Of a DNA stretch of 20,177 nucleotides, positions 14,536 to 20,177 are shown piece after piece. This DNA comes from CAZKTF01 sp964555565. Lineage in GTDB: Bacteria > Planctomycetota > JAJSAM01 > JAKLKS01. Both the position numbers and the translations under genes were made by a program. The notes under the pieces are model-generated. The model did not search any database. It saw nothing but the letters and a program-made list of their open reading frames with translations, and was not told where the DNA came from. Each line of letters starts with the position of its first letter. The stretch's first letter is position 1. The stretch is from NCBI GenBank assembly GCA_964555565.1, contig CAZKTF010000037.1:1-20177 (forward strand), written 5' to 3'.

Positions 14536-16299
14536 ATGAGAGCCGCCCCGCTGCTCGCCGTCGCCGCGCTGCTCGCCGCGTTTCCCGCCGCCGCCTCGGA
14601 CCGCCGGGTGGAGCCGGCCACGCCGCTGGCCGCGCTGGCCTCGATGCCCATCAGGGAGGTCACCGTCTTCAAGGACGGGCACGCCTTCGTCGTCCACTCG
14701 GGCACGATGCCCACCGACGCCGCCGGGAACGTCCTCCTCGACGACCTCCCGGTCCCGGTCCTGGGGACCTTCTGGCCCTTCGCGAAGGACCCCCGGGCGC
14801 GTCTCGCCTCGGTCACCGCGGGGAAGCGGCGCGTCCTCGTCACCCGGACCGCGCTCGAGCTCGTCCACCTCCTCCTGGCCAACGTCGGGGCCGAGGCCTG
14901 GGTCACCGAGAAGGGCGGGGGCCGCTACCCGGCCACCGTTCTCGGCGTCCCGGCCCGCTCGACCGAGGAGCTGGCCCGCACGACGCCGCCGGGGACCGAG
15001 GTCCCGCTCCCCCAGTACGGCCGCGTGGTGCTCCTGCGCACCGCCGAGGGGACGAAGGTCCTCCCGCTGGATCGGATCGAGGACGTGACCTTCAAGGGGG
15101 AGGCGAAGACCGCGCTCGCCACGGAGGAGACGCGGGACCTCCTCACGCTCCGCCTCGTCTGGGGAGCGGGGAAGCCCGCGCCGACGGCGGAGATCGGGAT
15201 GGGCTACCTGCAGAAGGGGCTCCGCTGGATCCCCTCCTACCGGGTGGAGATCGACGGGGAGGGGAAGGCCTCGCTGCGCCTCCAGGCCACGCTGGTGAAC
15301 GACCTCGCCGACCTGGAGGGGGTGACGCTCCACCTCGTGATCGGCGTGCCCTCCTTCGACTTCCGGGAGACGCTCGACCCGATTGCGCTCCAGCGGACCC
15401 TGGCGGGGCTCTCCCCCTACTTCCAGACCTCGCTCTCGAACGCCGCCATCGCCTCGAACTTCATCGTCTCGCAGCAGGTGATGCGCTCCGGGGAGCTCCG
15501 CGAAGGGAACGCGGAGGCCCCCGGCGGCCCGGAGGGCCAGGACACCCCCGGGGAGAAGAGCGAGGACCTCTTCGTCTTCACCCTGCAGGGGATCACGCTG
15601 CGGAAGGGGGAGCGGATGGTCCTCCCCGTGGCGGAGGCCAGCCTCCCCTACCGGGACGCCTACACCCTGGAACTCCCCTTCTCCCCCCCGCCCGAGGTGG
15701 AGCGTCCCTCCCGGGACGCGCGGACCGCGGAGCTGGCGCGCCTCCTCGCCGCGCCGAAGGTCCAGCACAAGCTCCGGATCGAGAACAGCGGCAAGGTCCC
15801 CCTCACGACGGCACCGGCGCTCATCCTCAAGGGCGGCCAGGTCCTCGGCCAGGGGACGATGACCTACACCGCCCCCGGCGCCACCGTGGACCTCGCGATC
15901 ACGACGGCGGTGGACGTGAAGGTGAAGCGGTCCGACCGGGAGACCGGGCGGACGCCGGACGCGGCGCACTGGAACGGGAACAGCTACTTCCGCGTGGACC
16001 TCGAGGGGTCGATCGTGCTCACCAACCGGAAGGAGAGGGCCGTGGAGGTGGAGGTGGTCCGCTGGGTCCTCGGCGCGGTGGACTCGGCGAACGCGGGCGG
16101 GACCGCGGAGGCCGTGAGCCTCCACGAGGACGACGAGTGGACGTCCGCGCGCCCGGCGTGGTGGGGCTGGTACGGCGGCTGGTCCTGGCCGAACTGGTGG
16201 GCCCAGATGAACGGCGTCGGGAAGGTGACCTGGAAGGCGACGGTGGAGCCCGGGAAGACGGAGACCCTCGGGTACAAGTGGCACTACCACTGGCGGTAG
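14536..16299 (+). CDS. Secreted DUF4139-like protein with a Trp-rich loop
   Basis: 587-residue exported protein. The ATG at 14536 has GGAGG at 14523-14527 and a signal peptide (MRAAPLLAVAALLAAFPAAA). Residues about 36-120 (PIREVTVFKDGHAFVVHSG) and the block GYLQKGLRWIPSYRVEID near 220-237 match the DUF4139 pattern (a strand, then Y..gl.W.P.Y). The family is thought to be beta-rich and envelope-associated but has no assigned enzyme activity. A linker rich in Gly, Glu and Pro lies near 325-345. Residues 542-555 (WWGWYGGWSWPNWW) contain seven tryptophans. No transmembrane helix follows the signal, so it is probably periplasmic or exported. The response regulator begins 9 bp downstream, suggesting one operon and perhaps a role as input or output of that system. 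Confidence 0.87.
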   Translation: MRAAPLLAVAALLAAFPAAASDRRVEPATPLAALASMPIREVTVFKDGHAFVVHSGTMPTDAAGNVLLDDLPVPVLGTFWPFAKDPRARLASVTAGKRRVLVTRTALELVHLLLANVGAEAWVTEKGGGRYPATVLGVPARSTEELARTTPPGTEVPLPQYGRVVLLRTAEGTKVLPLDRIEDVTFKGEAKTALATEETRDLLTLRLVWGAGKPAPTAEIGMGYLQKGLRWIPSYRVEIDGEGKASLRLQATLVNDLADLEGVTLHLVIGVPSFDFRETLDPIALQRTLAGLSPYFQTSLSNAAIASNFIVSQQVMRSGELREGNAEAPGGPEGQDTPGEKSEDLFVFTLQGITLRKGERMVLPVAEASLPYRDAYTLELPFSPPPEVERPSRDARTAELARLLAAPKVQHKLRIENSGKVPLTTAPALILKGGQVLGQGTMTYTAPGATVDLAITTAVDVKVKRSDRETGRTPDAAHWNGNSYFRVDLEGSIVLTNRKERAVEVEVVRWVLGAVDSANAGGTAEAVSLHEDDEWTSARPAWWGWYGGWSWPNWWAQMNGVGKVTWKATVEPGKTETLGYKWHYHWR

Positions 16300-16308
16300 A
16301 GTGACCGC

Positions 16309-17013
16309 GTGGCCCGCGCCCTCGTGCTGGTCGTGGAGGACGACCCCGCCATCCGGCGGGGCCTCGTCGATGCGCTCCGCTGGGCGGGCTACGAGCCCGT
16401 CGAGGCGGCCGACGGCGAGGCCGGGCTCCTGGCCGCGGTCCAGCGGGACGTGGACCTCGTCCTCCTCGACCTCCTCCTCCCCCGCCGCGACGGGCTCGAG
16501 GTGCTCCGCGAGGTCCGCCGCGCGAAGCCGTCGCTCCCCGTGATCGTCCTCACCGCGCGGGGCGCCGAGGAGGACCGGGTCCGCGGGCTCCGGGCCGGGG
16601 CGGACGACTACGTCGTGAAGCCCTTCAGCGCGAAGGAGGTCCTCGCACGGGTGGAGGCGGTGCTCCGCCGCACGGCGGAGCGGCCGCGGTCCGAGGGGAG
16701 CCTCGTCCTGCGGGGGCGCACCATCGACTTCGAGCGGCGGGAGGTGCGCTTCGAGGACGGGACGCGTGCCGAGATCCCGGAGCGGGAGGCCGCCCTCCTC
16801 CGCTACCTCGCCGCGAACCGGGGCCGAGCGGTCAGCCGCGAGGAGCTGCTCCAGCGGGTCTGGGGGATCGACCCCGCGCACCTGGAGACGCGCACGGTGG
16901 ACGTGCACGTGGCCCGCCTCCGCGAGCGGCTGCGGGATCCCGGGGGCGCCCCCGAGGTCGTCCTCACGGTCCGGGCCCGCGGCTACATGCTCGCGCTCCC
17001 GGAGGCGCCGTGA
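16309..17013 (+). CDS. OmpR-family response regulator
   Basis: 234-residue DNA-binding regulator phosphorylated by the kinase that follows. Receiver domain at about 4-118: acidic pocket E10-D11-D12, phospho-acceptor D54 (LVLLDLLLP), T82 and K104 (YVVKPF), all intact. A winged-helix output domain is at about 133-230, with the typical ending TRTVDVHVARLRERLRDPGG, then VLTVRARGYML. Start GTG at 16309, 9 bp after the DUF4139-like gene, with no clear ribosome site, so it is likely translated from a shared transcript. The stop overlaps the kinase start (GTGA). Confidence 0.95.
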   Translation: MARALVLVVEDDPAIRRGLVDALRWAGYEPVEAADGEAGLLAAVQRDVDLVLLDLLLPRRDGLEVLREVRRAKPSLPVIVLTARGAEEDRVRGLRAGADDYVVKPFSAKEVLARVEAVLRRTAERPRSEGSLVLRGRTIDFERREVRFEDGTRAEIPEREAALLRYLAANRGRAVSREELLQRVWGIDPAHLETRTVDVHVARLRERLRDPGGAPEVVLTVRARGYMLALPEAP

Positions 17014-18704
17014 CGACCGCGCGGCGGGCCTGGGCGGCCTTCGCCGTCGGCGCGGGGATCCTGGCGGCGGCCCTGGCGTTCATCTCCGGGGAGACCCTCG
17101 CCCTGGAGACCCGGGAGGCCCGGTCGCGCGGGGAGGCGCTCCGCGAGGAGCGCGTGCGGCTCGCGCTCTGGCGGATGGACTCCTACCTCTCCTCCGTCCT
17201 CGCGCTGGAGGCCGCGCGGCCCCCGTCCCAGTACGAGGCGGCGCTCGTCTGGCCCGGGGCCAGGCCGTCCCTCGAGCCGTCGCCGATCCTCGAGGAGGCT
17301 CCCTTCGCGCCGTTCCGGCTCCTTTTCCAGGTGGGACCGGACGGGCGGACCACCTCCCCGGAGGCGCCGGAGGCCGGGGACCGCTTCCCCGCGAAGGCGG
17401 CCCCCGGGATGCGTGAGCGGATCGAGACGGCGCGGGGGCTGGTCGCGGGGTTCGTCCGCGCGGGCCTGGGCCGGCAGTTGAACCCCGTCCTCGAGGGGCC
17501 GGCCCCCGCGCCGGGATCCGGCGACGCCGGGTACCGGCAGCGCGCTGAGCGCAACTTCGAGGCGCAGCAGCTGGCCAACACGTTCAACGGTCTCGACCTC
17601 GGCTTCGCCTTCGTGACGGACCCGGCGCTCCGGGTGGGCACGCTCCAGCCGTTCTGGACGACGCCGGCCGGCGGGGGGCCCCCGGAACTTGTCTTCGCGC
17701 GCCGCGTCCGCGACAGCCGCCGCGAACTCGTCCAGGGGATCTGGACGGACTGGCCGAGGCTCCGCGACGTCCTCCTCGCCGACGCCCGGGACGACTTCCC
17801 CGGGGGCGACCTCCTCCCCGTCCTCGCCCTCCCCGCCGACGGGGCGCGCATGCTCGCCACGATCCCCGCGCGGTTCGAGCCGGGGCCCGCCCCCGGGACC
17901 CCGCCCGCCCGGGGCTTCACTCCCGCCCGCACGGCGATCGCCGTCGCCTGGGGCGCGGTGGCGGCCGCGGCGGTGCTCGCCGCGCTGGCGCTGCGGGGCG
18001 CGCTGGACCTCGGGGAGCGGCGGGGCCGGTTCGTCTCGGCGGTCACCCACGAGCTGCGGACGCCGCTCACGACCTTCCGGCTCTACTCGCAGATGCTCGC
18101 CCAGGGGATGGCCCCCCCGGAGGCCGCCAAGGAGTACCTGGCCACGCTCGAGCGGGAGTCGGAGCGGCTCTCCCGCGTCGTGGAGAGCGTCCTCCTCTAC
18201 GCGCGCCTCGAGGAGGGGCGCGGCGGGGCGCACCGGGAACGGGTCGGCGCGGCGGACCTCCTGGCCCGCGTGCGGCCGGCGCTGGAGCGGCGCGCCGCCG
18301 AGGGCGGGATGTCCCTCGCGGTCGTCGAGTCCCTCGACCCCGCGGCGGCCCTGGTGGTGGACGCCCAGGCGGTCGAGCAGGTCCTCCTCAACCTCGTGGA
18401 CAACGCCTGCAAGTACGCGGGCGGCGGACCGGACCGGTCCCTCTCGCTCGAGGCGCGGACGGACGGCCGTCGGTTCGCGGTCGTCGTCGCGGACCGCGGG
18501 CCGGGGATCCCCGAGGGCGAGCGGGACGCGGTGTTCGAGCCCTTCCGCCGCGCCGCCCGCGACGCCGTCGGGACGACCCCCGGCGCGGGCCTCGGCCTCG
18601 CCGTGGCGCGCGGGCTCGCGCGGGCCCTCGGGGGCGACCTCGTCCTCCTCCGCGGGACGGGACCGGGCGCGGCCTTCCGGCTCACGCTCCCGCTGGACGG
18701 CTGA
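17010..18704 (+). CDS. Membrane sensor histidine kinase
   Basis: 564 residues; the GTG at 17010 overlaps the regulator stop by four bases. Transmembrane helix about 8-27, then a periplasmic region of about 280 residues that I do not recognise as PAS, Cache or another named sensor, then transmembrane helix about 309-328. The HisKA domain follows at once with H347 in SAVTHELRTPLTTFRLYSQM; there is no HAMP domain between. The ATPase domain shows the N box NLVDNACKYA, G1 DRGPGIP, an F-box-like VFEPFRR and G2 GAGLGLAVARGLA. Catalytic residues are complete. The signal is unknown; the secreted DUF4139-like protein from the same operon is a candidate partner (inference). Confidence 0.95.
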   Translation: MTTARRAWAAFAVGAGILAAALAFISGETLALETREARSRGEALREERVRLALWRMDSYLSSVLALEAARPPSQYEAALVWPGARPSLEPSPILEEAPFAPFRLLFQVGPDGRTTSPEAPEAGDRFPAKAAPGMRERIETARGLVAGFVRAGLGRQLNPVLEGPAPAPGSGDAGYRQRAERNFEAQQLANTFNGLDLGFAFVTDPALRVGTLQPFWTTPAGGGPPELVFARRVRDSRRELVQGIWTDWPRLRDVLLADARDDFPGGDLLPVLALPADGARMLATIPARFEPGPAPGTPPARGFTPARTAIAVAWGAVAAAAVLAALALRGALDLGERRGRFVSAVTHELRTPLTTFRLYSQMLAQGMAPPEAAKEYLATLERESERLSRVVESVLLYARLEEGRGGAHRERVGAADLLARVRPALERRAAEGGMSLAVVESLDPAAALVVDAQAVEQVLLNLVDNACKYAGGGPDRSLSLEARTDGRRFAVVVADRGPGIPEGERDAVFEPFRRAARDAVGTTPGAGLGLAVARGLARALGGDLVLLRGTGPGAAFRLTLPLDG

Positions 18705-18733
18705 CGGCGCGGGCGGGGCGCCGCCGGTATCAT
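18705..18733 (+). promoter_or_regulatory. Small hairpin and -10-like TATCAT ahead of the acetyltransferase gene
   Basis: CGGCGC (18705-18710) and GCGCCG (18718-18723) can form a 6-bp stem immediately after the kinase stop, possibly a weak terminator. TATCAT (18728-18733) follows, 23 bases before the ATG at 18757, and could be a -10 for a separate transcript. No -35 at proper spacing is visible. Confidence 0.3.
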
Positions 18734-18756
18734 CCGCGCGCCCCCCCGGAGCCCCC

Positions 18757-19944
18757 ATGCCTTCGACCGGACGCCTCGTCTGCGCCGTCCCGTCCCCCGC
18801 GGAGGCCCGGCGGCTGGAGCCGGCGCTGTCCCTGGCCTTCAACCTGGGACCGAAGGAGGCCGCGCGCTGGATCCGCCGCGCGGGCCGCGACCAGTTCCGC
18901 GTCGCCCTCCGCGGGCGCGAGGTGCTGGGCGGGCTCGCGCTCCACCCGATGGGCCACTGGTTCGGGGGGCGGTCGGTCCCGGCGGTCGGGGTGGCGGGGG
19001 TCGCGGTCCTCCCCGAGCACCGCGCGGCCGGGGTCGCCTCTTTCCTCATGCGGGAATCCGTCCGGGAGATGGCCCGGCGCCGCACGGCGATCTCGGGCCT
19101 CTTCCCCGCCACGCTCCCGGTCTACCGGCGCGCCGGCTACGAGCAGGCCGGCTCCTGGATCCACTACGCCGTCCCGCCCGAGGCGCTCGACCCGGGGCCC
19201 CGGGACCTCGCGGTGCGGCCCGCGCGCCCCGCGGACCGTCCGGTGATCCGGGCCCTGTACGGGGAGGTCGCCCGGGGCTCGGCCGGCTGCCTCGATCGCA
19301 CCCCTTACCTCTGGTGGCGCGTCTTCGGCCGCGGGAAGCCGGACACCCGGACCTACCTCGTCCTCCGCGGGAAGGCGCCGGCGGGGTACGTCTGCGTGCG
19401 CCAGGAGGAGCACGAGGGGCCGGGGCGGCCCTACGACCTGTTCCTCGGCGACGTCGCCTTCACGACGGAGGCGGCGGGGCGCCGCATCCTCTCCTTCCTC
19501 GCCGCCCACCGCTCGCTGGCCGAGGAGGTCCACTGGTTCGGCGGCCCGGCGGACCCCCTCGTGGGGCTCCTCGGGGAGGTGCGGACCCGCGTGAAGAGGG
19601 TCGTGCGGTGGATGGTGCGGGTCGTGGACCTCCGGGCCGCCGTGGCCGCGCGGGGGTACCCGCCGGGGCTCGCGGCGGAGGTCCACCTCGACGTGGCGGA
19701 CGACCTCCTCCCCGGGAACGCCGGAAGGTGGGTCCTCCGCGTCGCGGGGGGCCGGGGGCGCGCGGTCCGCGGGGGCCGCGGTAGCGTCCGCGTGGACGTC
19801 CGGACGCTCGCGCCCATCTACACCGGCTTCGCGTCCCCCCGGGAACTCCGCCCCGCGGGCGGGGTGGACGGCCCCGGCGCCGATCTGGACGCGCTGGGCG
19901 CCCTGTTCGCCGGCCCCGCCCCGTGGATGCGGGAAGGGTTCTAG
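18757..19944 (+). CDS. Eis-like GNAT acetyltransferase with C-terminal sterol-carrier-like domain
   Basis: 395 residues, close to the roughly 400 of the Eis family. These have two tandem GNAT folds plus an SCP2-like domain and acetylate amines such as aminoglycosides or protein lysines in characterised members. The first GNAT has the acetyl-CoA motif VAVLPEHRAAGVASFLMRE at about 82-100, followed by LFPATLPVYRRAGYE. The second, degenerate GNAT (about 150-275) has PARPADRPVIRALY. The SCP2-like part (about 290-395) ends APIYTGFASPRELR...WMREGF. In Eis the terminal carboxylate takes part in catalysis, and here too the protein ends in Phe. ATG 18757 has GGAG 5 bases upstream. The natural substrate here is unknown; resistance should not be assumed. 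Confidence 0.9.
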   Translation: MPSTGRLVCAVPSPAEARRLEPALSLAFNLGPKEAARWIRRAGRDQFRVALRGREVLGGLALHPMGHWFGGRSVPAVGVAGVAVLPEHRAAGVASFLMRESVREMARRRTAISGLFPATLPVYRRAGYEQAGSWIHYAVPPEALDPGPRDLAVRPARPADRPVIRALYGEVARGSAGCLDRTPYLWWRVFGRGKPDTRTYLVLRGKAPAGYVCVRQEEHEGPGRPYDLFLGDVAFTTEAAGRRILSFLAAHRSLAEEVHWFGGPADPLVGLLGEVRTRVKRVVRWMVRVVDLRAAVAARGYPPGLAAEVHLDVADDLLPGNAGRWVLRVAGGRGRAVRGGRGSVRVDVRTLAPIYTGFASPRELRPAGGVDGPGADLDALGALFAGPAPWMREGF

Positions 19945-19948
19945 CAGT

Positions 19949-20133
19949 CAACGGCGGGCGGGGTAGACCCCGCCCCTACCACGGCCCCGTTTCCACCGCC
20001 GTTGTAGGGGCGACCCTTGGGTCGCCCGCCGTTCACTGGCCCCGCCTTCGCCAACGGCGGGCGGGGTAAACCCCGCCCGTACAACGGCTCGGAGGCCGCA
20101 TCCGTGTACGGGGGGGCTTTAGCCCCATCGCCG
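19949..20133. repeat. Four-unit array of alternating palindromic repeats, period about 51 bp
   Basis: Four hairpins centred at 19965.5, 20017.5, 20068.5 and 20119.5. Stems are GGGCGGGGT/ACCCCGCCC (19956-19975), GGGCGACCC/GGGTCGCCC (20008-20027), GGGCGGGGT/ACCCCGCCC (20059-20078) and a decayed GGGGCT/AGCCCC (20113-20126). Orientation alternates minus, plus, minus, plus. The array starts soon after the acetyltransferase stop and fills most of the 194-bp gap to the probable minus-strand gene end at 20139. It looks like a BIME-type arrangement of REP elements. Confidence 0.9.
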
Positions 20134-20138
20134 TCAAG

Positions 20139-20177
20139 TTAGCGGGACCTCTTGCGGCGGGTGAAGTGGTGGAGGGA
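20139..20177 (-). CDS. Possible C-terminal end of a minus-strand gene (partial)
   Basis: Twelve sense codons before TAA (20141-20139) read SLHHFTRRKRSR. All twelve end in G or C, as in real genes here, whereas the other two minus-strand frames do not show this. A basic tail and a position convergent with the acetyltransferase across a repeat array are consistent with a gene end. It is too short to assign a family. Confidence 0.33.
   Translation of the reverse strand, partial: SLHHFTRRKRSR

Noticed and set aside
12522..16304. Open frame of over 1200 codons opposite thrS and across the DUF4139-like gene
   Set aside because: Low-complexity Arg/Gly/Glu translation; the real frames show complete ThrRS and DUF4139 motifs.
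18757..19944. Aminoglycoside resistance gene
   Set aside because: Eis-like architecture alone does not establish a drug substrate; many relatives have unknown roles.
19949..20133. CRISPR array
   Set aside because: Units are palindromic, alternate in orientation, vary in sequence and have no unique 30-40-base spacers between identical direct repeats.

Overview
The window is very GC-rich DNA (roughly 70% or more by eye). Nearly all third codon positions are G or C, genes are tightly packed, and GTG, TTG and probably ATC starts occur. Several proteins carry signal peptides or a lipobox, and there is a classical two-component pair, so a Gram-negative-type bacterium is the simplest reading. The phylum cannot be fixed from this sequence. 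The mix of a BCKDH/PDH-type E1 alpha, threonine catabolism, an Eis-like acetyltransferase and intergenic hairpin repeats would fit an uncultured high-GC lineage (Planctomycetota, Myxococcota-like or a candidate phylum); this is inference. No prophage, insertion sequence, CRISPR array, rRNA or tRNA was seen.

Layout. 1-3570 (+): the 3' part of a thiamine-diphosphate 2-oxoacid dehydrogenase E1 alpha gene, its E3 partner lpdA, and a small membrane protein. 3579-7508: a secreted multi-Ig-domain protein (-) diverges from a secreted matrixin-type zinc protease (+). The protease converges, across a perfect 13-bp-arm hairpin, on a UPF0173 metallo-hydrolase (-). 7578-9007 (+): a lipoprotein that appears to start at ATC, overlapping by one base a zinc-ribbon membrane protein. 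9093-9866 (+): an AbrB/PIN (VapBC-type) toxin-antitoxin pair behind a perfect inverted repeat. 9868-14378 (-): a threonine-centred cluster read thrS, tdh, kbl. Threonyl-tRNA synthetase sits with the two enzymes that turn threonine into glycine and acetyl-CoA, and hairpin repeats lie in both junctions. 14536-18704 (+): a secreted DUF4139-like protein, an OmpR-family response regulator and its histidine kinase, apparently one operon. 18757-19944 (+): an Eis-like GNAT acetyltransferase. 19945-20177: a repeat array, then probably the last codons of a minus-strand gene.

The most unusual structure is a family of palindromic intergenic repeats (core GTAGGGGC...GCCCGCCGTT). There are nine clear copies: 1162-1190, three in 11085-11195, one at 12341-12369, and four in 19949-20133. 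Copies differ in stem sequence but keep perfect pairing. In arrays they alternate in orientation, and the last four have centres 51-52 bp apart, like REP/BIME elements. The repeat itself supplies the TAG stop codon of tdh and of thrS, and a related motif begins at the UPF0173 stop. No gene stretch longer than 300 bases is left unexplained; intergenic gaps are 271 bp or less.
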